From: Amborella trichopoda
Taxonomy: Eukaryota; Streptophyta; Magnoliopsida; Amborellales; Amborellaceae
Reading direction: 5' to 3'
Length of the DNA stretch: 64,000 bases
Assembly (NCBI RefSeq): GCF_000471905.2
Contig: NW_006499751.1
Span: 1,412,445-1,476,444, forward strand
Part shown: positions 53,608-64,000 of the stretch, piece by piece
How the letters are laid out: the number at the start of each line of letters is the position of its first letter
How positions within the stretch are numbered: position 1 is the first letter of the stretch
Made by a program: the position numbers and the translations under genes
The notes under the pieces: generated by a model
What the model was told of the DNA's origin: nothing
Seen by the model: the letters and a program-made list of their open reading frames with translations, nothing else
Databases searched by the model: none

Positions 53608-55197
53608 CACATATTCAAAGGAAAAAGACTCTACACTAAAGTATGCAAGATAGTCCAAACAAATTCTAACTCTTTTTATTGCATTAAAAATGAGTTACAA
53701 GTTGCAAGCTAAGAAGCCCATTATTAGGGAGGTTACAAGTCTCTTGCATCTGAGGATAAGAGGAAGGTAACAAACCAAAAACCTGCACTGTCTCTTGCAT
53801 CTGAGGATAAGAGAATGGTTACAGGCCCAAAAGAATTGCTCTTCTAGAATAAGTAAACCCATGAAAGAATTGCTCTCTTAGAAGAAGAAAACCCACCAAA
53901 GAAGCACCCTCATCATGAAAAAGAAGCAAAACCACTTGGAGAGTCAACTTCAATTCATTTGACGAGTGTTGCCATAAGAGGACGATTACAGGCCAACAGA
54001 CGAAGAGAAACCACTCGGAGAAGTTAGCTTCAGTTCATTCGACGTGTATATCGAACATACAAGCTAGATATCTCATCTGACGTATATATCAAACTTACAA
54101 GGCAGAATTCATTCGATGTGTGTATCAAACATATAAAGCAAACTGCTCTAACAAGGAACTGGCCTATGATGGAGAGCATACCCTGTTCACAGTGGATGCC
54201 CTTCCACAGAACAACATGGACATCACTGTTGTGCTAGAGAACTTGGCTTCCAATAGGTATTACAAGCCATTCTTACCGTCATTCACCGCCCTTTGCTAAA
54301 CCATGACAGCGGCAAGCATGAATATCGTTGCACGTAGCTCATTGCCAAGCGTCGCAAGTCCCGCGTGTAACTTACTGCCACATGCGAGCAGCACTATGTG
54401 TGACATGACGTTCCACATGCGCTGATGAATGCCCTATGAAGTCAGCGGTGGCTATGTCCTCCAAAGGCCAGCGCCGACTGTGCTCCCAATTCTTAGTGCC
54501 GGCTGCCTTTATTGAGGATCAGTGCTGACCGTATCAGCGTCGATTGTGCTTCTAACCATCAATGCCGACTGTGTCAACATCAGATGTGTCAACGCCGGCT
54601 CTATCGTGACTATTCACCTCCCGAAATTCCTCATTTTCAAGGCCGAAATCCCTTTGCTTCCCAAAATCAGTTGCATGATTTCCGAGCGCAACCGTCCACC
54701 TCCTATGACGGTTCACCTCCAGTGACAGTTTGTTTCCCCTCACCCTTTAGTTCCCCACCAGACCCCGTTCCACTAACGGAAAGCCCCCGCAACCATTCGC
54801 CTTCCCTGCGATGGTCCACCTTCAGCAACCGTTCTGATTCCCTTGACCCTTCAATGTCTCGGTGGAACTTTTCCTACATGGCCGGAAACTCACTGAGAGA
54901 CTTTTCCCTGCCTGCGTCTTGGTCTAGAAGTCATCAAAACCCCATCAAAAATCCTTTGCAACTTTCCCTAAGTCAATGGGAAACCCCCTAAGCTCCATAA
55001 AAACCTCTCAAAACTTGCGAAAATGCCAATTGTTGCACTTCCTGCCTCTTCTACCCTCGACGATCACAGCCGGAGTTCTCCTACTTCTTGAAAAACTTCT
55101 TGTGCTAACCGAGAAACTCCTGCAACTCTTCCTTTTTCGACAATCCCTTGACAACCTTGGTGAAACCTTCCCCGCAAGGGTCGCTGGAACACTTGAT
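53608..55197. other. Element B 3' untranslated region with short tandem repeats
   Basis: Two copies of TCTCTTGCATCTGAGGATAA lie 51 bases apart (53740, 53791). A TTCATTCGACGTGTATATC/ATACAA theme repeats three times (53950-54140). Short runs of the CGCCGACTGTG motif, the same theme as the 5' LTR minisatellite, lie at 54440-54610. A 159-codon Ser/Pro-rich frame (54512-54991) spans the last of these, and I do not trust it as a gene. Confidence 0.6.
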
Positions 55198-58100
55198 TGT
55201 TTGAATGTATTTTTCAGCACCTTGGTCCCTGATAGCAAGCAGGTCAATGAAGCTTACAAAACAGTGGAAATTCTCGACAGTCAAATAATGACCCCATAAC
55301 TGGTCAAGATCCTTATAAGCACTCCAAAAGGCCACCTGTCAAGTTTTGTCGCATTCCGACGTGTCTAAGGAAGTGACACAAATAAATAATTTTAAGAAAA
55401 TTGACCTCTAACTCCCTGAAACGGACCCAATAACTGGAACTACATTTTCGGTGCGTTAAACAACTGTGGGACCACTTCCATTAGATCTGACACGGTCGAA
55501 AATCCCTATGGCTCATGTTTCGGCTCAATCAGGTACTCCTGGACAAGTTATGGGCAAAAGACCTAAAAGAGGTAAGGCGCACACTATTCTCGTGTGGCCT
55601 CACTGCATCGAACACCATTAAAGGTGGTTGTTTCACAGTCACAGGTAGTGACTTTCGGGGCTATATCTCACTCATTCTAAGTCGGATCGCCCTCAAATTT
55701 TGTGTGAGTGCTCGTCTCGTCGAGACGAGCGTTTCGATATATGGTATGCCTCGAGACGATGCTCGGCAAGGAGAAAAGCTGGAGAAAAGCTCGCTTGATG
55801 GACCAAATCACGACGCTCGCGCAACGGATCAACGTTAAACCAATTCCATTGTGTGTGTAAGGTCCAGAGCTATCATTGGACCAAAACTCAAAAGTTGTGA
55901 AATCCTCGTGCGGGTATCCAAATAGTGCTCCTTTTGTTGCCACACAATCGTGACAGCATGCTTAGTGCACTACGATGAAGAAATCACAAAAAAATATTAG
56001 GGAACGAGGGCATTATTGATCCGAAGTTTCCAAGATTCAAGAAAATTTCAAGTCCCGTGATCGTGGCTTAAAAACGCGATCCATGGCTTGAAGTTTATAT
56101 CAAAATGATCGCCATGCCGAGCCCTACAAGAAAACAATCATCTTTCGATCAAATAGGCATCAAAGATACCTCGGATCATTCATGGAAGATCACATAAGTT
56201 CTAGCGCAGCAGGGATTGTTTCGAAATTCCATGAAATATTAGGCAAGGGAAAAACAGTCATTTTGTACCCTATTTTCTCAATTTTTTTTAATTTAAAATA
56301 AATATAATTATCCTCAATTGAGGTAGTTTTTGTGCATTCACCCATGTTTTAGCCCAATTCTATATAAACATGCAAAGCTAAATTGTAAAGGACCTTCGGC
56401 GTCGGCTGGGTTTTCACTTATTTTTCCCCCTCTTCTCACTCTTTTTATCCTTGTGGTCTCGCATGACCACAACCCTTCTCATCCCCCTTTCTTGTGATCT
56501 CTAATGACCAAGACATTTTTCTCTCCTTTGTTGTGGTCTAGCAAGACCACAATTCTCTCCTTTTCTCATTCTTTTGTCCCGTGCCAGTTCATCTGCTTCC
56601 CATGCACCCTCAGGTCTATCCCCTTTATCTTTTTCCCGTAGTCCCTCGTGTTTACCTCCCCTCATCTTCTTTTTCTGTTACCCTTTTGGTATACCCTCAA
56701 GTCTTCGCTTTCTCTCTCACTTTCTGCGGTCCCGCCCGACCACCATTCCCCAAATTTTCATAACTTATCGCGAGTTGAGCAATTTCCTACTTAGCGCCGG
56801 TTGAGCAATTTCCTACTTAGCGCCAGTTTGAGCAATTTCCTACTCATTGCCGGTTGAGTCTCTCTCTCCACATCTCAGCGCGGGCTGAGTTTCTATCTCT
56901 CTACTACCTGCTCTCGCAACCACCATCTCACTCGCCACACCTTGCTGCTCCACTACCTCTATTTCCACCGCTTGCAGCAGCTGCCGCCACTCTGCTGTCC
57001 ACGCTCAGCCACTTCCCTGCTGTTCATGCAGCCCATTGCGCCTACCTCTTCAACTTATTTCCGCCACCTTATTGTCCCACTTCTTCCCTGACTCTCCAAC
57101 CTTCCCCTCAGACCACCTTGATCACTCATGAGCTGCCTCCCACTTCTCAATTTCTCCACCTCTGCCACCCTATCTCTGCCATTTCCCCGACCTTCCTGCT
57201 GTCCATGCTTCTCCCTACAGCCAGCAATCGGCCCTCTTCTTCTGATCAGCATAGCAAACAGCCCTCTCCGTTCCACCTCTCTACAATTCTCCTACCACCT
57301 CCCTGAGCTTTCTCTTTCTAAAAGCCCGCTGCCCATCGAACAAGTTTTCGTCTCATTTCGTCCCTTTCGTTGCTTTAGTTTCGTTGTCGTCATCCTTTCT
57401 TTTCGTCAAGATTCGTACAAACCGTCACCTTAAAAAGTCCAATAATCAAAATAACTCAATACAAGCCCTTCCCTTCTCTTAACCAAACCATTCTTTTTTT
57501 TTTTATACTATTTTATTTACCCCTCCTCCAAGTGTCAAATTCTCTCCTTTTCTCTCCCTTAGCCAACACGTTTTCTTAATACTTCACTCTCTTTCAAACC
57601 CAATGTACAATTTTGTCATTTTTCTCTTAAACCCTTTTGTTTTATACTTTTGTTTTTTTTTCACACCCAATAATCCATAGGCCACCTCGCTCCTTTCTAT
57701 TCACGTGAGCTCTCCCTCTCTGACCAACTCCCATTTTATATTATTATTATTTTATTTCACATATTCTCACATATTCTATTTTATTTTTCTTTAATTTACT
57801 CCGTGCCATTTTCTTTTATGCCATTTATTTTATCTTATATTCCGTTATCTTATTTTACTTACTTCACTCATTTTTTTATTAGTTATTTATTTAAATTTAT
57901 CTTTATTTTCTTTATCCCATTTATTTATTTTATTTTACTTAATTTAATTTCATTTTATTTACCTCGTTTATCTTATATTCATTTACCTTATTCCATTCAC
58001 TCCACCAATTTTATTTTAATTTATCTTTATCTTCTTTATTTTATTTACCTTATTTATTTTATTTTATTTTCCTCATCTCATTAATTTGATTTCATTTTCC

Positions 58101-58790
58101 TTTATTCCATTTTATTTTATTTATTTTATTCCACTTATTTTATCCTACTATCCCGTACTCTACTTTTATTCATTTACTTTAATTATCTCATCTTCTTTTT
58201 TTTTCTTCTATCCCTTGTATTTTATTTTACTTTACTCTATTTTAATTTATTCATTTTATTTTACTTTATTTCATTCACCACTTTTATTTTATTTACCCCA
58301 GCTTATTTCATTTCATATTCTTTTATCCTTTTTATTTTATTGTCCTTTACTTTATTTCTATTTTGATTTATTCATTTTATTCTTATTTCATTCTAACTCC
58401 ATCTTCTAATCTTATTCATCTCTTTGACTTTTATTCTGTAACAAGGTGGGGACCTTGCCCCACTTGTTGTACTTCTAATGCGTGTGTATGTGTTTGCAGG
58501 AAGGAGAAACAGGTCAAGGGAGGCGATTCCAAACCGGCTATAAGCCAGGGGCCTTTCCAACGTGATCTAAGAAGGTGCCTACGTGCGCCAGCCCGAGCGT
58601 GTCACGGACCCACGTGAGGTAAGTTCCGCCTCACGGCCTTAAATTCCTCTCTGATCGGTTGGTAATACTTGCCCTTGTTCTGGAGCAAGGTTCCCGAGAG
58701 AGCGATCCCAAATCTCGGGTTCCCTTGAAACCCAAGATACGTGCTGCTAGATCAGCTAGATCCGGAGGGCGAGATCGAGGAACCTAACCA
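55198..58790 (+). repeat. Element B 3' LTR
   Basis: It starts TGTTTGAATGTATTTTTCAG and ends GAACCTAACCA. The TATA box TATATAAA is at 56361-56368. The first 1.2 kb and last 0.35 kb match the 5' LTR. The middle differs: GTGGTCT-GCATGACCAC palindromes (about 56450-56560), three 'GCGCCGGTTGAGCAATTTCC' units (56770-56850), a CT-rich zone and a long TTTATTTTAT-type tract (57730-58440). The Ser/Pro/Leu frame at 56854-57306 is low complexity. Confidence 0.83.
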
Positions 58791-59521
58791 TTGATCTCTT
58801 GTCGGAATCCCTCTTCTTGTTGGAGCTTTAACCCAGAAATCCTCTGCTCACTGTTAAAAGAAATTTTGTTTAAGTTTTTTATCTTTGGTGAAAAGTGTGT
58901 TTTACCCCCCTTAAATAGCCAACACTACCCTCATACGCCCCTCACAAATTGGGAATCCCAGTCGTGTCTAAGAAAAGCCAAACGACGATGAGCCGGGTCA
59001 GGCTTTGACCCGAGGCCCGAGGCAACTCTCATCACTGCCTGTAAATCCCAACAAATGGGCTGGGCCGGGTCAGGTTTTAACCTGAGGCACATCAAGGTCG
59101 GGTCGAGCTCGGGCTACGGCCCGAGTACCAATCCATACCCAGCACCGGCTATGCGATCGAAGTGACCTAGCTCCAACTGAGTTTCAACAGCCCTAGCGTC
59201 AGTCGTGTGCTCGATAACCCAGCGCTGGCCTTGTTGATAGCACGGGCCGCCCTCAGCTCCGACTGTGTTTTTAACAATCCAGTGTCGGCTATGCGGTCGA
59301 AGTGACCTAGTGTCGGTTGTGTGCTCGACAACTCAACACCAGTGGTGGCACATGTTGTCTTCAGTGCCCACTATATTTTTAACAACCTAGCGACGGCTGA
59401 GTGGTTAAGAGGAAATGTTGGCCGACTTTAGCATCGGGTGTGTTTTCAAAGACTTAACGGTGAATGAATGGTCAACAAATAATGGTTGCTGCACCTAGCG
59501 TCGGTTGATACTCAAAACTGA
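58791..59521. repeat. Spacer with degenerate GTCGGCTGTG-type repeats
   Basis: The first part (58791-59000) is unique. About 59000-59110 has two copies of a GGGCCGGGTCAGG-TTT-ACC block. From about 59130 to 59520, a ~60-base theme with TAGCGTCGGTTGTGTGCTCGA, GCGGTCGAAGTGACCTAG and CCGACTGTGTTTTTAACAA repeats about six times. The CCGACTGTG core recalls the B 5' LTR array, although B ends at 58790. No genes are seen. Confidence 0.55.
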
Positions 59522-60260
59522 TTGTATTTGAAACGGGTGATTCAAGGGTTAATCAATAGGGGGGACATCACTGTCGCACATAGAAATCAACTTGTCGAAG
59601 AGCCTAATCAAAAGATGGGTATCTTCACAAATCCTCTCCCTAAAAATATGGTCACAGCGACCGAAAATCCGGGAGCTCAAGACAACTCAAAAGAGAACGT
59701 CGTTCTTCACATGATTGAGAGTGGAGACAAAGAGGATGATCTTAGTCAATTCATATTTGTTTGTGATCATCACTTTCAAGAGTCTGAAGAAGATCTTTTG
59801 AGCCTTCTAAGAGGAAACCTACGAACCTTGATGACCTTCCCAAATGAGACAAATATGGCGAAGATGATACGCTAGAAATCGATATGGTCAGAATCAATGA
59901 AAAGATGTCATCTCCCAAACAAGCTCGAAATCTCCCATTACTCTCACTAGTGCTAACCTTGTCGAGCTTCAGGCTGGTGAGGTTTATTCCCTAACCCGAA
60001 GAGGCCGAGTGTTTAAACCCATTCAATTGATGGCTAATAGTCTCGATGAAAGAATGGGAAACACCTCAAAAGCCAGACGACCAGCAGAGGTCGCAGATCA
60101 CGAACCAAATAAAGAAATTCAAGGATCCGCAACCACCTACGATCTATCGGCTCATCTCGGAACGATCCAGGCTCAAATCTCCATTTTGGAGCTGCTTGCC
60201 AATTCACCAGCACACAGAGCCCAAATCGTAAAGGTCCTGGAGAGGACACATCCCGAGTAA
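59522..60260 (+). pseudogene. Element D gag end and gag-protease linker
   Basis: 'RVIQGLINRGDITV' and 'NQKMGIFTNPLPKNM' correspond to the gag end of C and E, here without a stop before 'KMG'. The linker follows with 'RRGRVFKPIQLMANSLDERM', 'TYDLSAHLGTIQAQISILEL' and 'RAQIVKVLERTHPE', then TAA at 60258. A frameshift lies near 59880-60000 and another at about 60250, before the protease frame. Confidence 0.78.
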
Positions 60261-60276
60261 CACACAGCTGGATGAG

Positions 60277-60765
60277 TTGTGTAGAATCATTAACCAACTG
60301 ATGGCACCAACGTCAATCGTGTTCACGGACGATAACATCCCAGCCAGCTTCAACCGCTTTCATGTCCAACCCATACACATCACCATTTTCATGCATGGAT
60401 ATGAGATACGAAGAGTACTTATTGATAATGGTGCATCCTTAAACATATGCCCTATGAAAATAGTGAAGCAGATAGGCAAAAGCCTGGATGAATTCGAGCC
60501 ATGTCAACTAACTATTGCTGCATACGATAGGACCAAGAGACAATTTGAAGGCATACTGCCTCTCACACTCAAGATCGGCCCTATCGTCCAAGTGATAAAT
60601 TTTTATGTCTTTGACATTAAACCTTTATTCAACATGTTACTAGGAAGACCATGGCTGTATGAAAACCTTGTGGTCGCCTCTACACTCCATCAATGCCAAA
60701 AATTTCCAACTAAAAACGGCTACGCGAAGGTGTTGAACCCCCTTCTTTTCTCAATCTTAGTATAG
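60277..60765 (+). pseudogene. Element D aspartic protease, intact domain
   Basis: An open stretch of 162 codons covers the whole retropepsin: 'IVFTDDNIPASFNRFHVQPI', 'VLIDNGASLNICPMKIVKQI' (active site Asp-Asn-Gly), 'LTIAAYDRTKRQFEG', 'VINFYVFDIKPLFNMLLGRP' and 'VVASTLHQCQKFPTKNGY'. No stop interrupts it. It is separated from the linker frame by a frameshift, so it is annotated as part of a dead element. Confidence 0.88.
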
Positions 60766-61689
60766 GTGATGGGAAGCTAGTTGTAGGGGTCGAGCTTGGA
60801 GAAATCCCATTCGCTTCCTTCAAGAAAACCGATTGTGCCACCTTACGCCTAGAGGCCGGCGACCCTGTTCCCCAAATCTTGCAAACTTCTACATCGATGG
60901 ATGACATTATCCAATGTCAACATCGATACGATTTTGGGTCCCTTGAGGCTTGGCACATGCTCTTCTCCCAAGGCTTTCAACCAGGCCAAGGCTTGGGGAG
61001 TCAAGGGTAAGGTGTAACAGATGCAATTTCTGAATCACCCCAAGCCAAAACTAAAATGGGCATCGAAGGGGCCTTGGGTGTACTCTCACCCTATTTCAAA
61101 GCTGGATGAGGCCTTCAAGCCATCCGGGCTTGTATCTGGAGGCATTCAAAGCCTCGATCCTCTCGATGCATGTCCTTCAAAATGGCCAAAGGTGATCATT
61201 GATTCCCCAACGGTCAGGAATTCTTCTTCCACACCTCAGCACACACAAGAACTGGGAATTGAAGACCTTTTTACTGACCTAGATACAGAAGTATACACAA
61301 TTGGCTCTGACACAGCCAAACATGCTCATCCTCCTATTCAAACCTACAGACAGAATTAATAAATCACTCCCCAATCTCAAGAATCACTGGAAAGATACCA
61401 GTGGCACCTTCACGTCCCGTTGCCAAAAAATAGATAGGTGCAGGTGCGTCCGGTCCCCAACATATCAATCGCAAGTCTCATAAAGGACACCTCTTGCGAT
61501 ATTTCAAAATCCGTTGAAAATTCAAAACATGATAAAATTGATAATAATGAAAAAGAATTTTCAAAAATGGTGAACACTCAAAATAGCCCATTAGCAGTGC
61601 CTAATACCCAAGACGACGAATTGGATGACCAAGAAGAAGATCAAGAGAGCCAAGAGTCTAAAGAAATCCTTCAAACTGAGAAACTCACT
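60766..61689 (+). pseudogene. Element D protease-RT connector with G-patch-like motif
   Basis: 'SLEAWHMLFSQGFQPGQGLG' (about 60940-61000) is the G-patch-like motif shared with C. After a stop and frame change, 61021-61359 is a Pro/Ser-rich linker. 61438-61690 is an acidic region ('DDELDDQEEDQESQESKEIL') leading into RT. Confidence 0.65.
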
Positions 61690-62570
61690 TCTCATATTGA
61701 GCAATTCAAGAAGAGGTTCGATAGTGACCGAATAGCTATCATCGAAGAGACGATTGACGTAAACCTAGGAACTAAGAAGGACCTAAGGTTAACTAAGATT
61801 AGAACCTCCCTATCTCATGAGGAGCGGGAAAATATGATTTCCTTTCTCAAGGAATATCGTGATGTCTTCACCTTGTCATATGACGATATGCCAGGGTTAG
61901 ATCCCACATTAGTGCAACATCACCTAATAATCTACGAAAGAGCAAAGACTGTAAGGCAGAAACTCTGACGTCAAAAGACCCACCTTAAGCTCAAAATTAA
62001 GGAAGAAGTCGACAAATTGCTCAAGACGAAGTTTATTACCCTTGTTGATTACTTAGAATGGTTGGTCAACATAGTGGTCGTACCCAAGAAAGACGGGAGG
62101 ATCTGAGTGTGTCTCGACTAACGAGACCTCAATAAGGCATGCCCAAAGGAAAATTTTCCATCACTAAACATAGATGCCTTAGTCAACAACACTGCGGGGC
62201 ACGAGATGTTGTCATTCATGGATGGCTTCTCAGGCTACAACCAAATCCTCATTATAGAAGAATACCAAACTAAGACTTCATGCATAATGCAATGGGGAAC
62301 ATACCGCTACCAAGTCATGCCTTTCGGCCTCAAAAATATAGGGGCAACTTATCAACGAGCAATGACTAGCATCTTTCATGACTTAATGCACACCAGCATG
62401 GAAGATTATATCAATGACATCCTGGTTAAAGGCCAGGTTCGATCATCTCACCAACCTGAGAACCATTTTCAAAAGACTCCGGAACATCAACTCAAACTCA
62501 ATCCACAGAAATGTGCCTTTGGAGTTGAATCCAGCAAATTATTATGCTATATAATAAGCTAAAGGGGCAT
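61690..62570 (+). pseudogene. Element D reverse transcriptase with altered YxDD box
   Basis: One frame carries 'TIDVNLGTKKDLRLTKI', 'FLKEYRDVFTLSYDDMPGLD', 'KEEVDKLLKTKFITLVDYLE', 'VVVPKKDGRI', 'RDLNKACPKENFPSLNID', 'LSFMDGFSGYNQILI', 'YQVMPFGLKNIGATYQRAM' and 'LKLNPQKCAFGV'. In-frame stops are TGA 61966, TGA 62104 (Arg in relatives) and TAA 62119 (Tyr in relatives). The active-site box reads Tyr-Ile-Asn-Asp (62407-62418): AAT at 62413 replaces the first catalytic Asp codon, a single G-to-A change. The copy would be catalytically dead even without the stops. Confidence 0.9.
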
Positions 62571-63080
62571 TGAGGTGGACTCGTCTAAAATATGAGTCAT
62601 CACTGAAATATCCCCTCCTCGGAACATCAGAGAAATCTGTGGGTCGCATACAAGCCATAAGGTGTTTTATTTCATAACTGGCGGACAAGTGCGTGTTGTT
62701 CAATAGGCTCTTAAAGAAGGATACCCCATTCATATGGGATAATGAATGTCAAGAAGCATTTGACCAAATCAAGGAGTAACTCACCAAACCTTGTATCTTT
62801 AGTCCTCCTAGTCCAGATAAACTCATGTTCCTGTACATATCTGTGAAAGACAAGACCATGGGGGCAATGTTAGGACAATACGACGACCATGAAAAAGAAC
62901 AAACAATATATTACATCAGCAAAACCATGGTGACTATGAGACAAGAAGCATTGCTTAACACTCATGTGGTCTATGCAAAAATTAAGACACTATGTCTTAT
63001 CTCATATAGTCAAGCTCATTTAAAAAATAGACCCACTCAAGTGCCTATTGGAGATACCAGTCCTTAATGGACGTTTGGCG
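62571..63080 (+). pseudogene. Element D RT connection and first RNase H
   Basis: Frames switch here. Recognisable pieces are 'LLKKDTPFIWDNECQEAFDQ' (about 62708-62770) and 'PDKLMFLYISVKDKTMGAML' with 'EQTIYYISKTMV' (62810-62940). These are the standard connection/RNase H motifs, broken by a deletion near 62660 and shifted near 62780. Confidence 0.75.
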
Positions 63081-63089
63081 AAGTGAAGA

Positions 63090-63640
63090 ATGTTATTGAG
63101 TGAGTTCAAGATCGAATATGTTACTCAAAAATCGATCAATGGACAAGCCATTGCTGAACACTTGGCTGAGCATGCACTGCTAGATAACACTCCCGTCCAC
63201 ACCGATCTCCCTGATGAAAACCTCTTCACAATCGAGGAATCAATTTGGGAGCTATACTTCGACGGTGCAAGGAACGAATATAGGTCAGGTATAGGAGTCA
63301 TATTATGCTCACCCGAGAAGATTTTAATGCCAACAACTATCAGATTGAATTTCCCATGTACCAATAACATTGTCGAATACGAAGCCTTGATAGCCAGGCT
63401 AGAGAATGCTATGGGAATGAAAATCTAGCAAATACGAGTGATTGGTGACTCCTTACTCGTTATAAACCAAGTTCAAGGGAAGGTGAAAGAAGAAAAGCTC
63501 AAACCCTATCAAGAAAAGGTGAAAAGGATGATCCCATATTTTAAGAAAATCACCTTTCAATATGTAACTAGGGAAAATAATCGGTTCGCCGACACCCTTG
63601 CGACTATTGCTTCCATGGTTGATGTTCCTTTAGAAATCAC
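63090..63640 (+). pseudogene. Element D archaeal-type RNase H, all four acidic residues present
   Basis: One frame, broken only by TAG at 63426, reads 'LLSEFKIEYVTQKSINGQAI', 'WELYFDGARN' (Asp codon 63261), 'CTNNIVEYEALIARLENAMG' (Glu 63375), 'IGDSLLVINQVQGKVKEE' (Asp 63447) and 'NNRFADTLATIASMVDVPL' (Asp 63591). The D-E-D-D set and the sequence are those of the second RNase H of Tat elements. It follows the first RNase H directly. Confidence 0.85.
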
Positions 63641-64000
63641 CACGCTGCCATTCTACATAAGGAACAAACATGACCCTTCCCCACCAAGGATCGAAAAAGA
63701 AATAGAGCGAGAAAATGACAACGATGGGGAAGTGTCTCTCGTGGCTTCAGAAGCGCTAGTTAAGGCAAAACCACGGTTCCACAGTGTTCTGTCCCCATTG
63801 AAATATGAGTTATATCCTGAAGGAGCCACCAAAAATGATAAAGAAGCCCTTCGAAGGTTTTCTATGGGATTCTTAGTAAGAGGTGATGTCATGTTTAAGA
63901 AATCCTTCAATGACATCATTCTACGATCTCTAGATCAGCTAGAAATCAACCAAGTAGTGACAGAGTTACACAATAAAATAGGTCATTCTGGGGCAGCCGC
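63641..64000 (+). pseudogene. Element D integrase N-terminal region (cut by window edge)
   Basis: The frame stays open from 63429 to the end. It reads 'YELYPEGATKNDKEALRRF', 'GDVMFKKSFNDIILRSLDQL' and 'VTELHNKIGHSGAA', the start of the integrase zinc-binding (HHCC) region. The catalytic core lies beyond the window. Confidence 0.75.

Larger units (their letters stand above)
41891..58790 (+). mobile_element. Element B: Tat-type (Ogre-like) Ty3/gypsy retrotransposon
   Basis: The 16.9-kb element has LTR ends at 41891-45333 and 55198-58790, a primer-binding site, an extra ORF before gag, gag, RT, RNase H with an archaeal-type second RNase H, and integrase, in that order. Size, extra ORF and gene order are those of the Ogre branch of Tat. 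The flanking 5-mers CCCAT and TTGAT do not match, so the target-site duplication is lost or the copy is recombinant. All reading frames are broken. A 502-base assembly gap lies in RNase H. No protease motif was found between gag and RT. Confidence 0.87.
59522..64000 (+). mobile_element. Element D: Tat-type Ty3/gypsy element, 5'-truncated, running off the window
   Basis: Order: end of gag and linker (59522-60260), protease (60277-60765), connector (60766-61690), RT (61690-62570), RNase H (62690-63060), archaeal-type RNase H (63090-63640) and integrase N-terminus (to 64000). It is in the same subfamily as C by the DNG protease and linker. No LTR or primer-binding site precedes it; the coding sequence emerges abruptly from tandem repeats. 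It is the best preserved pol in the window but still has stops and a damaged RT active site. Confidence 0.85.

Noticed and set aside
54512..54991. 159-codon Ser/Pro-rich ORF in the B 3' untranslated region
   Set aside because: Starts inside CCGACTGTG repeats, has no domain, and its position has no counterpart in A, C or D.
57803..58409. Phe/Tyr/Ile-rich ORFs resembling membrane proteins
   Set aside because: Translation of a TTTATTTTAT-type tract in the B 3' LTR; the hydrophobicity is a composition artefact, as for 32566-32790.

Overview
The window is a piece of a plant nuclear genome, most likely from a repeat-rich land plant. It is AT-rich between elements. About five sixths of it is nested, decayed LTR retrotransposons of three plant lineages: Ty3/gypsy Tat-type (four or five elements), a Ty3/gypsy chromovirus-type gag element, and a Ty1/copia fragment. 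I see no tRNA or rRNA gene, no CRISPR array and nothing operon-like. The species cannot be fixed from the sequence. All names below rest on protein motifs and repeat structure read by eye.

Layout. 1-10.46 kb is the least repetitive part. It holds the only intact-looking gene, a single-exon 119-residue membrane protein of the UPF0060/YnfA family (362-721). Downstream are a 150-bp tandem duplication, an array of five ~210-bp imperfect palindromes (3.27-4.30 kb), an LTR-like stretch with a 32-bp minisatellite, a MITE-like inverted-repeat element (7.00-7.39 kb), and a reverse-strand Ty1/copia remnant (about 8.1-10.44 kb). 10.46-31.10 kb is element A, a Tat-type retrotransposon with 1.6-kb LTRs. 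It has an extra ORF before gag, gag remnants, no recognisable pol, and a long 3' region with an antisense coiled-coil ORF and two minisatellites. Nested in A is element T (19.77-27.46 kb): two ~3.05-kb LTRs around only 1.58 kb of internal DNA encoding gag, with pro-pol missing. 31.72-39.40 kb is element C (LTR, primer-binding site, gag, protease, start of RT), cut off inside RT by another LTR-like sequence (39.40-41.16 kb). 41.17-41.89 kb is a gag-protease linker fragment (E). 41.89-58.79 kb is element B, a 16.9-kb Tat-type element interrupting E, with both LTRs, the extra ORF, gag, RT, RNase H (crossed by a 502-base assembly gap) and integrase. 59.52-64.0 kb is element D (gag-protease linker, protease, RT, archaeal-type RNase H, start of integrase), running off the window.

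How the parts relate. A and B share the same type of primer-binding site, the same kind of extra upstream ORF and related gag. A has no polymerase of its own, so it may have depended on a B-like element in trans (inference). C, D and E share a second gag-protease subfamily. Every element carries stops or frameshifts, many of them changes expected from deamination of methylated cytosine, so none looks currently autonomous. The main candidates for novelty are the bacterial-type UPF0060 gene, the palindrome array, the gag-only element with giant LTRs, the antisense ORF of A, and the unmatched satellite-bearing LTRs of B.
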